Assembly (NCBI GenBank): GCA_964343805.1
Contig: CAYFLR010000001.1
Coordinates: 124,001-188,000 of the forward strand
Direction of reading: 5' to 3'
Source: CAYFLR01 sp964343805
Lineage (GTDB): Bacteria; Bdellovibrionota_B; Oligoflexia; CAYFLR01
Length of the DNA stretch: 64,000 nt
Shown one piece after another: positions 20,289-30,830 of the stretch. Within the stretch, counting starts at the first letter, position 1; each line of letters begins with the position of its first letter. Below the pieces are notes generated by a model. It was not told the DNA's origin. It was given only the letters and a program-made list of their open reading frames with translations, and did no database searches. Made by a program: the position numbers and the translations under genes.

Positions 20289-20294
20289 ATTATA
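20289..20294 (-). promoter_or_regulatory. -10 box of the double-HPt kinase gene
   Basis: A TATAAT on the minus strand about 46 bases before the kinase ATG. An AGAGGG ribosome site sits just ahead of the ATG. The -35 region is weak. Confidence 0.4.
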
Positions 20295-20425
20295 GTAATT
20301 TCTTTTAATAGAATATCATTTTTGGGGGAGATTTCCAACTAGGGGCCCAAAATTAGACAAGTTTTAAGTGGGTCACAAATGAAGTGCTAATGCTAACCTA
20401 AACATAGCTTAGCTTCTCTAAAAAA

Positions 20426-22775
20426 TTAAGGGCGCCAAACACAGCGAAAGCCAAAACCTCCATCAGAATAGGCTGCATTATTATGTAAAATAATACCGTA
20501 AAGACCAGAGACTGAAGAGCCTGCATTATATACGCCTCCGCGAGCAGCTGCACCTCCAGTGCTTCCATACCATTGTCCCATTCCATGATTAGAGTTATAA
20601 GCTCCAGCCGGTTGATAGTCTCGGAGGCTGAGAGCTGTACATTTGGTAGAAAACTCTGTCCAAGTATTGTTACAGGTAGTAGGGCCAGTAGTAAAACCTG
20701 AATCATTTGGATTCCAGTCCACCCACTCCCAAACATTACCAGAGAAATCCCAGATTTCTTCCCCGGAAGAAAGAGTTAATTTAGCTCGGGTATTACGGCC
20801 GGTTCCTCCTTCGGGATCTGCTCCATTATATCCACAGGTGTCGTCGGTACCATGATTTCCATTAAAAACACAGCCACTTCCTACCGAACTTCCTGACCAA
20901 TTTCCTGTGACCGATTCTAAATCGCGAGCAATGGTCATCCATTCAGGATTACTGATGAGAGCGAATTCTCCATATTCAAATCCCGCTTCCGACATGCCTT
21001 GACATTCGGCAAAGGCATTGGGGGCGGTGATGGTTCCATAGGGAGTTCCTGCCGCTTCGGNNNNNNNNNNNNNNNNNNNNNNNNNNNNNNNNNNNNNNNN
21101 NNNNNNNNNNNNNNNNNNNNNATATATACCAAGAAGAACCATTACTCACTAACTGGACGGTGGCAAATTTTTCTCGCAGTGCCAGCTTATCAAAGTTATC
21201 TATTGTCTCTGATCCATTGGGAACAATAGTTACTAGGGTGGCAAAAGAATCAATTTTTTTAATAGTTAGCTGAAAACCTGCGCCAATACCAGTGCCATTG
21301 GCCGCCGGTAAAGTCACGGTGATATTACTTGTGACAGTGATGAGTTTGTTTTGATCACTGGCCGTGATGGTATAATTCGAAGATTTGGCAGCAATGGTGA
21401 CTTCATTTAAGGAAGCTGATTGCACTTGAGCTTCTAATTTTCCAAATGCAGAAAGGACTGTGTCAGATGTGGATAAAGCAGAATTGGTTCCTATGGTATA
21501 ACCACCTAAAGTGGAAGAGAGCACTCGGGCTCCTGTTAAATAAAGATTAGATCCTTCCGTTACCGCATCTGTGTTGAGGGTCCCTAAAGTTTTATCTCCT
21601 TTGAGATACTGCCCTGCTGTTCCACTGGTAATGGCTCCCTCTTTGGCGTTAAGTTGATTTTGAATGGAACTGGTGACTCCATCCAAATAACCATACTCAG
21701 CATTGCTTACGAGGGCTGAAGCACCAATCTTCTGAGCGTCTATGGATCCTGCCAGATGATTGTTGGTGATTCCAAGGTTTTTAACTTGAATTTTATTTTG
21801 GCTTATTTCTAGACTGGAATTATCGGTATTAACTTGCAGGGATTTAGAACCCGCAATTTCCGCTTCAATGATACCAGATCCCAGAGCCATCCCTACCGTC
21901 CCAGATCCGGTGTTGATTAAGGTTTGCGATTTAGGGGTCCATTTACCCAGTTCTTCATTCCAACTGAGTACATATCCAGCAACCGGTTTAATAATTTGAG
22001 TGTCTACATCGGCAATATCGTTGATGGATGAAACTGATTTGTTAATTTGTGCCCAGGTGTAATCGTTATTTTGTGAAATAATGTTTCCTGTCCGTCCAAA
22101 GACTGATTCAACCGCTCCCGCATTATTGATTCTTTGCCATTTTTCTCCATCATAGATAGCCCAGTCTCCCACCTCCCAGGTAGAGATATCTGCCAGACCA
22201 GCGTTTCCTGCCACTGAGACCACAAAGTAATTTCCCTTTGTGACTTCCATAGAGGCAATATCTGGAGAATTTTCATAGGCGTCCCAGGTCCCTTGATAAT
22301 CTAATCCCGAGGAGAAGGATTTTGTGATCCATGAAAGAGTGTTGGCATCCCAAGCAAGGATATCTCCTTCTTTCGCTCCCATTTGAGAGAGCTTCGCTGC
22401 GGTGATAGAACCATCTCTAATATACATCTCTACATTCACTGTGCTGGAAGCATAGGCATTGGATACCATCAGGCTGAAAGCTTTCCCCGCGGTAAATTGC
22501 AGGGCTTCTCTGGATGTATGGAGAATCTTAGCCACCAGATTATTCTCATCTTGCGATTCTATTTGGAAGGTGGTTTTATTACGGCCGACTATTTTCAATT
22601 CAGTGACATGCTCAAGAAATTGCCCTTTTAGGGTGATTTGGGTGGGGGTCAGCTGAATCCCTTCCACAATAGGTGCTTGCTCTGTAAGAAGGTCTTCTTC
22701 ATCTTTATCTGATTCAGTTTGGCAACTCCAGCAAAGTAAAACCGCCCATAGAAAAAAGATTTGAAACTTAAGCAT
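20426..22775 (-). CDS. tail-fibre-like lipoprotein with C-terminal FGE/C-type-lectin-like domain (split by a gap)
   Basis: The N-terminal part (to about 21122) begins with a lipoprotein signal (LLCWSC) and continues with segments typical of phage-tail-fibre or head-fibre stalks, such as LDGVTSSIQNQLNAK and GTAGQYLKGDKTLG. After 61 N the C-terminal part shows the formylglycine-generating-enzyme/C-type-lectin fold: SGNVWEWVDW, ARGGVYNAGSS and terminal GFGFRCV. The two parts are in different frames across the gap; a gap length divisible by three would join them, so I read one gene. It is likely a surface-exposed adhesin in which the lectin-like domain is displayed on a stalk, not a sulfatase-modifying enzyme. 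No downstream gene is coupled. Confidence 0.7.
21061..21121. other. assembly gap (61 N) inside the fibre/FGE lipoprotein gene
   Basis: The reading frame changes by one base across this run of N. The true length is unknown but should be a multiple of three if the gene is intact. Confidence 0.98.
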
Positions 22776-22851
22776 AAAGCCATCCCTTTGAAAGTTTTTA
22801 TTGAATTGATTTCACTCTTACATGTAATACACTTTTGAGCATTTTTCCAGG

Positions 22852-24876
22852 CTAAAAAGAGTGCCCCATCTTGATATGGTAAGAGATGATACGGTGATTG
22901 TTCTCTCCGGGAGAAAAGGCAATATCTGTGCTGAGGATACGTGGTCTTACACTCATGACATTGAGTTCATTTCTCAGACCAATTCCCATATCCCAATAAT
23001 AGATGGGGTCTTTATTCCAGCTTGAAAGCCTGGTGGTATCTGTAATGGCCCCATCATAGAAAAGAACCCCCACCAAGTTCTTGAAAAAGATCATGTTCCA
23101 TAGATTGAAATTAATATGGGTTTTTAAGGGAAATCGAAGTTCAGAGGTCGCCAAGAAGGTGTTACTTCCATAGACTTCATTTTTGGTAAACCCTCGAACC
23201 CCTTTGAAGCCTCCTAAGATTATTTGATTATGCGGGAGGGCTTTACCCCAGATTTTACCATAGGAGACTTTTCCGCCCCAAACGAGGTAGCGAGCCAGAC
23301 GGTTTTGTAATATAAACTCTAAAATGGTTTTAACAAAAGTTTTGGAGTACTCAATTTTTAGATAACTGGAAAACTGATCTTGTGAAAGGATGGAGCCATC
23401 TCCTTGGCCATTAAAAAGAGAAAGTTTAAACACAGGATCAAATTTAGGATCTTCATCCTTTACCTTAAAATCATCCTTGGGGAGGGCATATTCAATGCCT
23501 AAATCCGCAAAAACGGGAATTATAAGAGGAGTAAATCCGATGGAGGAAGAGATGGCGGTCTTTTCTTCCAGGATATCATAGCGCAGTTTAAAATCTCTAT
23601 CATAGGGATCATCTCTCAAAGAAAGGGACATCCACTGGCCAAACTGGAGTTTTTCACTTTGGATATCATAGTCAATCCAGGGAGCCGTAATCAAAAATTT
23701 AATAGGAGACTTCTTCTGGTTGGGAGCCAATGTCTTTTTTACTTCTGGAGGGGGCCCATCTAGATGTTGAAGGAGATTGTCATCTTCTAAGTAAAGATTC
23801 TTAAAGTCAATTTTATCATCGTAAACAAAACGGTCGATGGAGGGAAGGAAGGAAAATTTTTCCACTAGATCTTTAAGGGGAAGCTTCCATATATTGTGAT
23901 ATTTAATAAATTCTTTCAGGGTCGCTTCCGCCAGGGCAAAATGCTCCTTTTTTCTTTGGCCATCTAATGAGAATAAAAAAGCCATGGTATAAACCTTCAG
24001 TACTTCTAGGGTATGGTGGGGCTTAAAAAGGAGGTTGGTGTGGTAGAGAGTTTGATTGATCCAGATCATATTCTGTTGGGAGATAACCAAACCTTCAATG
24101 AGATTGGACTCTAAAAAAAAGGTGGTTTTTCTACCATTTGGAAACTTGGCTTTTAAAAAGTGGGCGTACTTCTTTAGATAGGGAAGCAAATCTTCATAAT
24201 CTAGTTTGTTCCAATGAAATATCTGAAAAGGGGCTAAACTTTCATCTTCGGAAGAAATAATCTCTGCTGCTGAATCCGATAGGGTGATAGGGGGAATCCT
24301 TCTAGAATGAAATTGAATGGGCTGAGCTGCTTTAAGTATCTCATTCCCATGGGGTGAATACAGCCATAAATCTTGTTTAGAGAAGAGTTGAATGTCAAAA
24401 TCTCCCTTGAAACTTGAAAGAGGATGGGGAAGTGGTAAATACCTGTTAGAAAGGTAATATATAGTCTCTTTATATCCAAACAGCCCCATTAGATGAGGTA
24501 ACTTCAAGTTCAACTGAATTCTTAACTGATCAAATACCCCTTCATGATCCTTTATATACAATAAGTTTTCCTGATGACGGAATTGGAGTCTTTCTCCATT
24601 GCTATTGGTGATGCTTATAATATGCCACAGAGGCTGAGCTGGAGATAATATATAGCGATCTTTGTCTTGATTAGAAGCATCTTCAAATCGATAAGGGTTA
24701 AATAGACCTAATTTAAGACTTGAGGTGGGGTTGGTGGTTATATTAAGGTTTATTTGCAGTGACTTGGATGAAGAGTCAAAGGTAAGGGCCGCTTTATAGC
24801 TTCTAAGGAGAGGAGAACCTATGAGGTTATAACTCCCCACAATTGCAAAAATGAGAGTATAGAATTGGAATTTCAT
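22852..24876 (-). CDS. Omp85/surface-antigen-type outer-membrane barrel protein with an unusual N-terminal domain
   Basis: 674 residues with a signal peptide and a C-terminal Phe. The C-terminal half (about 400-674) looks like a Bac_surface_Ag barrel and contains GVRGF near residue 560, the conserved lid-loop motif of Omp85 proteins, followed by a SELRFP strand. The N-terminal half is not a set of POTRA repeats. It looks like a beta-sandwich followed by a helical domain, loosely reminiscent of an M1 aminopeptidase without an HExxH site; that comparison is a guess. Possible roles are protein or lipid insertion in the outer membrane, or surface display of the N-terminal domain. It follows the fibre lipoprotein gene divergently from the NtrC regulator and shares its strand with the fibre gene 76 bases away. 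Confidence 0.72.
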   Translation of the reverse strand: MKFQFYTLIFAIVGSYNLIGSPLLRSYKAALTFDSSSKSLQINLNITTNPTSSLKLGLFNPYRFEDASNQDKDRYILSPAQPLWHIISITNSNGERLQFRHQENLLYIKDHEGVFDQLRIQLNLKLPHLMGLFGYKETIYYLSNRYLPLPHPLSSFKGDFDIQLFSKQDLWLYSPHGNEILKAAQPIQFHSRRIPPITLSDSAAEIISSEDESLAPFQIFHWNKLDYEDLLPYLKKYAHFLKAKFPNGRKTTFFLESNLIEGLVISQQNMIWINQTLYHTNLLFKPHHTLEVLKVYTMAFLFSLDGQRKKEHFALAEATLKEFIKYHNIWKLPLKDLVEKFSFLPSIDRFVYDDKIDFKNLYLEDDNLLQHLDGPPPEVKKTLAPNQKKSPIKFLITAPWIDYDIQSEKLQFGQWMSLSLRDDPYDRDFKLRYDILEEKTAISSSIGFTPLIIPVFADLGIEYALPKDDFKVKDEDPKFDPVFKLSLFNGQGDGSILSQDQFSSYLKIEYSKTFVKTILEFILQNRLARYLVWGGKVSYGKIWGKALPHNQIILGGFKGVRGFTKNEVYGSNTFLATSELRFPLKTHINFNLWNMIFFKNLVGVLFYDGAITDTTRLSSWNKDPIYYWDMGIGLRNELNVMSVRPRILSTDIAFSPGENNHRIISYHIKMGHSF

Positions 24877-25098
24877 GCAGCTGATTCTACCCTCGGAAAA
24901 TAATAAAGTATAGTGATATTAAATGGGTATCCTTATCCCAGAGGAATCCCTCGCCAAATTATTTCTTTACAATCTCCGGAAACCATTGTATATTAACACT
25001 ATCACCTGGAAATTCAATTATGTTTTTATTCATAGAGAGATGGTGGGTTGTTACCCTCATATTATCTATGGTTTCTTCTTAATGTATATAGGAAGGGT

Positions 25099-26514
25099 AT
25101 GGTTAGCAAAAAGATACTGCTGGTAGATGGGGATCCGGACTTTACTAATAACTTAGCTGAGTTTATACAAAGTAATAAGCTTCCTGTAATGAAGGCATCT
25201 GGAGCTGCCGAGGCTCTAAAGTGTTTAAAAAGACACGCTATTCACTCATGCTTTGTAAATATACATTTACCGGACCTAGATGGTTTAGTATTAATCAAAC
25301 GAATCAAAGAACTGTACCCCGTTTTATCAGTGGTTGGGATGAGCGAGCATGGTGGATTTGATAACGCTTTGTGTGCCATCAAGCATGGAGCCAGCCAATT
25401 TATTGCTAAATCAGAAGATACTTCTCAGCTTCAGATATACCTAGAAGCTATTAATCGTGTTCCTACCTCTAAAGTGGTCGCCAATCAACCCGTAAAGAAA
25501 AGTCTAGATCTAAGTTCCATGATCGGAAAAAGTCGTCTCATGACGCAATTATTTGAAATAATAGAAAAAGTAGCCGATACCGATGCCACCGTGCTTATCA
25601 TGGGTGAAAGTGGGACTGGAAAGGAGCTGGTGGCCCGAGCACTGCACAATAACAATGTAGAGCGTAGAGAAAATGTATTTGTGCCAGTCAATTGTGGGGC
25701 CATCCCTGAGGATTTACTTGAGAGTGAGCTCTTTGGTCATGCCAAGGGCGCATTCACAGGAGCCATAGGCCATAGAGAAGGTCGTTTTGCGGTGGCCAAT
25801 GGTGGAACCATTTTCTTAGATGAAATTGGTGATATGCCCCTACGTTTGCAAGTAAAGTTGCTCAGAGTACTGCAAGAAAAACGATTTGAACCAGTGGGGT
25901 CTACCGAATCCATCAAAGCGGATGTGAGAATTGTGGCTGCCACTAATGTGGATCTCGAAGAGATGGTGAGGAAGCGAAAGTTTAGAGAAGATCTCTACTA
26001 TCGTCTCCATGTACTTCCCATAGTTGTTCCCCCTCTTAGGGAAAGACTGGATGATCTCCCTTTGTTATTAGACGAATTTCTTGAGCGTAACAACCGCGAT
26101 AAAGGACGTCAAGTGGCTGGAGTGGCAGATGAAGTTTATCAAATCTTCCAAAACTATCCTTGGCCAGGAAATGTGCGTGAACTTGAAAATCTAATTGAAA
26201 GATTGGTGATTTTAAGTGGCAATGGAATCATCTCACCCAATGATCTACCCACAAAGTTTTTACAAAACAAAATGAAGCCCACCTCCGGTTTGAATGTGCC
26301 GAAAAATTATATGCAAAACCATCTGGAATCCTCAGTGGATTTTTACAAAGAGGTGGAAAGTTTTGAGAACCAGATGATTCTAAAAGCTTTAGAGCGTACC
26401 GGTTGGAATAAAAATAAAGCCGCCAAAATCCTTAATTTAAATCGAACCACATTGGTAGAGAAAATAAAAAAGAGAAAGTTAAGTCAGGATATGATTGTTC
26501 GCCAGGCGGTATAA
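25099..26514 (+). CDS. NtrC-family sigma-54 activator with Asn at the phosphoacceptor position
   Basis: About 471 residues from the ATG at 25099 (GGAAGGG just upstream); an ATG at 25048 would add 17 residues of poor quality. The receiver domain has the acidic pair (VDGDPD) and the Lys (FIAKSED), but the phosphoacceptor position reads FVNIHLPDLDG, with Asn54 where Asp is expected. The AAA+ domain is complete: Walker A GESGTGKE near 168, ELFGHAKGAFTGA for sigma-54 contact, and TIFLDEIGDM. A Fis-type HTH (NKNKAAKILNLNRTTL) ends the protein. It should activate sigma-54 promoters, probably without classical phosphorylation. No kinase gene is adjacent. Confidence 0.92.
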   Translation: MVSKKILLVDGDPDFTNNLAEFIQSNKLPVMKASGAAEALKCLKRHAIHSCFVNIHLPDLDGLVLIKRIKELYPVLSVVGMSEHGGFDNALCAIKHGASQFIAKSEDTSQLQIYLEAINRVPTSKVVANQPVKKSLDLSSMIGKSRLMTQLFEIIEKVADTDATVLIMGESGTGKELVARALHNNNVERRENVFVPVNCGAIPEDLLESELFGHAKGAFTGAIGHREGRFAVANGGTIFLDEIGDMPLRLQVKLLRVLQEKRFEPVGSTESIKADVRIVAATNVDLEEMVRKRKFREDLYYRLHVLPIVVPPLRERLDDLPLLLDEFLERNNRDKGRQVAGVADEVYQIFQNYPWPGNVRELENLIERLVILSGNGIISPNDLPTKFLQNKMKPTSGLNVPKNYMQNHLESSVDFYKEVESFENQMILKALERTGWNKNKAAKILNLNRTTLVEKIKKRKLSQDMIVRQAV

Positions 26515-26525
26515 TAAAATCACTT

Positions 26526-27176
26526 CTATGGAGCAATGTGCTTCATCCTCGAAAGTAATCTTAAAATAAAAGTATTCCCTACAGACAGTTTATCTTTATT
26601 ACGAGCGAGAGTGGTTTGCTGATTATAAAAATCCATCATATGCACTAGCCGACCAAAGGTTTGATCTTCACTGATTCTTAAGGGCTCATCGATAATTTTA
26701 GGAATGAGTTCTGTTTCAATTTGATCTAAACAATTGGAGGTCAGAGGGGGAGCCAGATGAAAAAAACGAACCGCAGCATCGAAGAGAAACCAGATGCGGG
26801 AATCTAAATCCATGGGCTGATAGAGCAGATCTTGTAAGGGATCGCCACCTAAGTCTAATCCCTGTAAGTTAAATTTCCAATCAATGCGTAATTCATTTTC
26901 ATAAATAATGTGATGTATTTGTTGATTCTCTAGGTTTAAACAAGCTAAAGCTGGTGTGTCCGGGCAAAAAAGAAGACGGAGAATGTACTCTTGGTTTAAT
27001 TCAAAAGGAGTCACTTGTAAGAAAAAAGTAGCGGGAGAATCATTTAAAAAGTCATGTTCTTTTGGTACAAAAGGAGTTAAATAGGATGGAGAGTAGGGCT
27101 CTACTTTTAAATTGTATTGCTCTGCTTTGCGGTTTATTTTTTGGATTAAGGGTTGATTCATGTCGGAAATTACCAC
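26526..27176 (-). CDS. hypothetical protein
   Basis: 216 residues with no signal peptide, membrane helix or motif I recognise; rich in Leu, Asp and Pro, probably soluble. Its start overlaps the end of the BNR-propeller lipoprotein gene by seven bases, so the two are translated together. It is convergent with the NtrC-family gene (12 bases apart). I assign no function. Confidence 0.7.
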   Translation of the reverse strand: MVISDMNQPLIQKINRKAEQYNLKVEPYSPSYLTPFVPKEHDFLNDSPATFFLQVTPFELNQEYILRLLFCPDTPALACLNLENQQIHHIIYENELRIDWKFNLQGLDLGGDPLQDLLYQPMDLDSRIWFLFDAAVRFFHLAPPLTSNCLDQIETELIPKIIDEPLRISEDQTFGRLVHMMDFYNQQTTLARNKDKLSVGNTFILRLLSRMKHIAP

Positions 27177-28345
27177 CAGAGCTTTCGGAAAAAGAGTCCT
27201 TTAGTTGAGCCGATCATCAGGTTTTGTTCGGTGGAAACGATATCAAAAATATTCATAAACAAGAGATCTTCTACATCTTTTTCATTCACGATGTTAGCAA
27301 AGAAAACCACCTCTTTACTGGCATAACACCCATTGGTTCCCCCAATAAAAAAGATGGTGTCACTGGACATACCCTTCACCTTCTTCATAGGAACTCGTCC
27401 TTGATTGGAAAAATTAAAGGCAATATTAGGCAGGGTGTATTTAAAATCTAAGGTCTCTAACTCTGCTCGGTAGATTTTGCTATCAGTGAAATAAATATAA
27501 ACATAGTCACCATAAATATAGAAACTGCTGGCTTCGGCAGGAAATGTAAAGTTTACATTGGCCACTTGAAAATAGCTATTATCGTTACTGTTACTGTTAG
27601 AGATCTTGGAGTTGCGGTCCACATAAAGTTGATTGCGAGTGAGGGCAAAAACACGAAGAGGGTTTGTAAGCACTTGCATATCAATGAGAGGATCATCCTT
27701 ATTAGAGAGCTCTCCTAATGTTTTCCAACTGCCTCCCATATTACTGCTTTGTTTCACTCGTCCTAAGCGGGACAAACTATATATATTTTTATCAGGAGTA
27801 GCAAGGAGACGGATTACCCCATTTTTCTCTAAATTGGAATTATCGTTGTCATCCACCAGTTGCCAGGTGCCACCATAATCTGTACTTCTAAAAAGACCGA
27901 TATAGCGATAGGCGGCAAATAAATTGCTATCTACAATAATAAAGTCTTCCACTACTTTAAATTCTGCTTTTTGGGCATCTCCATCATCAGTGTCCTGCAG
28001 TCTCTTATGAATTGGAGAGGCGTCTCTGAACTCTTGTTCTCCTTCTGATTTAAAAACACCTGTGCCGGTTCCTAGGTAGGTTATGTCATTTTCTATATCA
28101 AATAGGATTTGCCTTACAGTGATCTCATGAGGAAATCGGATGTCACGGTACCAAAATGGTTTGGTGTCAATAGCTTCCGCATCATCAGTGGAAGTGGAAA
28201 TGGTATTTGTTGGAGGGGTTAAACCCTTTATTTGATCTTCATTAACGTTATCGTGCTTTGGGTTTTCTGCAGTAGGTGGACGCTCTCCTACTGTGCAATA
28301 CACTGTGATAAATATCAGAGTTAAAACCGAAAATAGCCTTTTCAT
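27170..28345 (-). CDS. BNR/YCF48-like beta-propeller lipoprotein
   Basis: 391 residues. The N-terminus is a signal peptide ending near a Cys (FITVYC), which is an imperfect lipobox. The body has propeller-type repeats with the BNR pattern S-x-D-x-G-x-x-W: RSTDYGGTW and SSNMGGSW, together with shorter LFR/VFKS strands. Such seven-bladed propellers usually act as scaffolds or assembly factors. It lies three bases after the TPR-barrel gene on the same strand, and the two probably belong to one envelope module together with the following hypothetical gene. Confidence 0.72.
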   Translation of the reverse strand: MKRLFSVLTLIFITVYCTVGERPPTAENPKHDNVNEDQIKGLTPPTNTISTSTDDAEAIDTKPFWYRDIRFPHEITVRQILFDIENDITYLGTGTGVFKSEGEQEFRDASPIHKRLQDTDDGDAQKAEFKVVEDFIIVDSNLFAAYRYIGLFRSTDYGGTWQLVDDNDNSNLEKNGVIRLLATPDKNIYSLSRLGRVKQSSNMGGSWKTLGELSNKDDPLIDMQVLTNPLRVFALTRNQLYVDRNSKISNSNSNDNSYFQVANVNFTFPAEASSFYIYGDYVYIYFTDSKIYRAELETLDFKYTLPNIAFNFSNQGRVPMKKVKGMSSDTIFFIGGTNGCYASKEVVFFANIVNEKDVEDLLFMNIFDIVSTEQNLMIGSTKGLFFRKLWW

Positions 28346-28347
28346 AA

Positions 28348-29974
28348 TTAAGGTCTTTGGTAGTAAACAAACTGTTCAATAGTATGTTGGTTTTGAATTT
28401 CAGGATAAAAATACTCAATTTTAAAACCAAAATCCGACTCATTCCTTGTATAATCTTGAGCCTGATTATCAGTTGGTTTGTCGTTGTTATAAGAGGCATT
28501 CAAATTGAAGCGAAGAACGTTAAAAGCATAGTAATCTAAAGAGATACCCACATTGCTGTGAACTATGTTGAGTTTAATATCGTAAGGCATTTCTTGAACA
28601 GGATCGATACGAACACGGTAATCGTCATAGATAGAGTATGCAAATTGGAGGTTGGGTTGGATGTAGAAATTAGGCAAAGCTAAGATGCGAAACCAAATTT
28701 GAGTTCCAAACTTATTATGGCGATAAAGTGAAGCGTTATAAAAGTTCCAGCTATAGTAGGCCTCTACTGAAATGTCGGCTTTTAATTTAGGGAGAAAGAA
28801 ATCTTGTGAGACATGAATTGACGGAGCTCGGGAAGTTCTTAAATAGTTAATATAATCACCTACCGATAAATATCTTAAGTACAACCTCGTTCGGTACTTG
28901 TCTTGATAGCGAAAAGAGAGCCAAGGGGTTATTTCTCCGAATGTGAGAGACGAGGAGGTTCCCAGCAATCTCCAGTAGTTTTCATAAAAAATACCCACCG
29001 TCAGGTGATCAAATAGTAGGTGCGGGTTGAGCCAAAATCCAAATTCATTTTCTAGTTTTTCTGAGGAAAAGAAGCGATTCCCTGATTCAGATACATGATC
29101 ATCCCAGCGCCAATTTTGACTCGCAAATGCCTCTATTTGGGTAACGAATATCCCTAGCCGACTGGGGAATAGCCCCAATTTGATAGAGGGACTATTTTGA
29201 CCTTGCAAAGCATCCACAAACTTATAAGGAGTGTCTTCATTTCCGAATTGATAGATCAGCTGTTTTAAGAAACTGGCTTCAGAATTGAGCCCAAAACTGC
29301 CATAGAAAGAACGAGCATCAAACATGGGGTAGCGTTCCACCTGCATAGACTGTAAGGAGGTGNNNNNNNNNNCTCTGTTGGATTTTTTTCCGCACTTTCA
29401 AGTAAGGTTTTTCATCGATCACTTCGATCATTTCGATGGCTTTTTGTTCGTAAAAGCTCACCTTATTATCATTGAGATCATCCAGGAACTTTATAAGCAT
29501 TACTCGGGATTTTTTTAGTTTGCCAGTGACATAATAGTAGAAGGCTTTGAAATAGAGAACCCTCCTTGAGAGGCGGTGCTTTGTTTTTACCACCTGCTTA
29601 AAATAAATATCTCCAGTGGATCGTTTATTTTTTAAATAATAAATAACCCCTTGATAAAAGTAACTGGGAGTGAGGTATTTCTCCGAAATTTCTACTTGCT
29701 GAAAAAGTGATAGAGCTTTGAGAAGTTTTCCCTCTTCTAGATAACATCTGGCGATGCGAAAGAGGATTCTCATTTTTTTCCCAAAGTTCTTCTTTTTTTC
29801 TCTCCAATAGGCAGAACCTTTGGAACACTTGGCAGGAAAGTATCGCTTATAGCTAGATATGAGGAGTTGATTGTCAGTAGATGATTTGGCAATTAATTGA
29901 GGGTTTACATCAAATGCGGTGTAAAGAAACAGGAGGAATGTCAAAATAAAACTGATTTGGAATAATCTACTCAC
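28348..29974 (-). CDS. TPR plus outer-membrane barrel protein (split by a 10-N gap)
   Basis: The N-terminal frame (start GTG at 29974) has a signal peptide and then TPR-like helices up to the gap. After the gap a second frame, open from the first base (TSLQSMQVERYPMF), runs for over 330 residues of alternating aromatic strands typical of an outer-membrane barrel. The barrel part has no signal peptide of its own. The two frames differ by one base, so a gap length divisible by three would fuse them into one protein of about 540 residues. The GTG start overlaps the kce stop by eight bases, so it is coupled to the kce/aminotransferase operon. Confidence 0.65.
29363..29372. other. assembly gap (10 N) inside the TPR-barrel gene
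   Basis: Frames on the two sides disagree; see the TPR-barrel entry. Confidence 0.98.
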
Positions 29975-30821
29975 AGTGCTCGTCTTCTCCCTTGGGAAGG
30001 TTTAAGATCTCACGGGTCTCAGAAATTGTAGCAATCGGGCGGTGGAGTTCTTCGGCTAATCGGGTCACTCTGGCCACGAGCTCCCCATTTGATTTGGCAA
30101 GAACCTTTCTTTTATACCAAATGTTATCTTCAAAGCCGACTCTGACATGCCCCCCGAGCAAAATACCCATATTAGCTAATGGGAGTTGGCTTCTTCCCAC
30201 CCCGGCCACTCCCCAGGTTGCCCCACTAATTTCTTCAGCCAGATGATCTTTTAAGTATAACAAATTTTTAAGCTTTCCGCTAATACCACCCGGTACACCC
30301 ATTACAAATTGGACATGCAGGGGAGTGTGGGTCAAAACTTCTTTTTTAACCAAGGCTTTCACTGCATCTATCATACCAGCAGAATAGACCTCTATCTCAG
30401 GAACTATTTGTCTTTTTTTCATCTCAATCGCAAAACGCTCAATATCTGGAGGAGGGTTAACGAAAACTTCCTCGCCAAAGTTTAAAGATCCCGCGTTAAG
30501 GGTGGCCATTTCAGGTTGCAGGGACATAGGTTTGAGGCGGTCTTCCATGGTATCACCGATGGCCCCCCCGGTGCTAATTTGGATGATAATATCTTTACCG
30601 CAGGCTTTTTTGATGGCGGAAATGGAGGCCTCAAAAAGTTCAAGAGATTGACTGGGATTGCCTTCACTATCTCGAACATGTAGGTGAATTACCCGAGCTC
30701 CATTTTCAACACATTCATAGGCTGATTCTGCTTGTTCTTTGGCGGTGATTGGTAATGCTGGTTGATCCTCTTTTCTGGTTTCGGCTCCCGTTATTGCAGC
30801 TGTAATTATTAAAGGGTCCAT
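29967..30821 (-). CDS. kce: 3-keto-5-aminohexanoate cleavage enzyme-like (BKACE family)
   Basis: 284 residues of the DUF849/BKACE family. Zn-binding HLHVRD lies near residue 46, STGGAIGDT near 83, and LGGHVRVGFEDN near 225. The family condenses a beta-keto acid with acetyl-CoA to give acetoacetate and a new CoA ester. The sequence reads closest to Kce of lysine fermentation (MDPLIITAAITGAE start, GVAGVGRSQLPLA), whose substrate is 3-keto-5-aminohexanoate. A GAGG site precedes the ATG. The aminotransferase gene lies 9 bases upstream. No lysine aminomutase or other lysine-fermentation gene is in view, so the substrate could differ. Confidence 0.78.
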   Translation of the reverse strand: MDPLIITAAITGAETRKEDQPALPITAKEQAESAYECVENGARVIHLHVRDSEGNPSQSLELFEASISAIKKACGKDIIIQISTGGAIGDTMEDRLKPMSLQPEMATLNAGSLNFGEEVFVNPPPDIERFAIEMKKRQIVPEIEVYSAGMIDAVKALVKKEVLTHTPLHVQFVMGVPGGISGKLKNLLYLKDHLAEEISGATWGVAGVGRSQLPLANMGILLGGHVRVGFEDNIWYKRKVLAKSNGELVARVTRLAEELHRPIATISETREILNLPKGEDEHCE

Positions 30822-30830
30822 AATATCCTC

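Noticed and set aside
20426..22775. A genuine sulfatase-modifying enzyme
   Set aside because: The domain is lipid-anchored on a fibre stalk and no sulfatase is nearby; only the fold motifs match.
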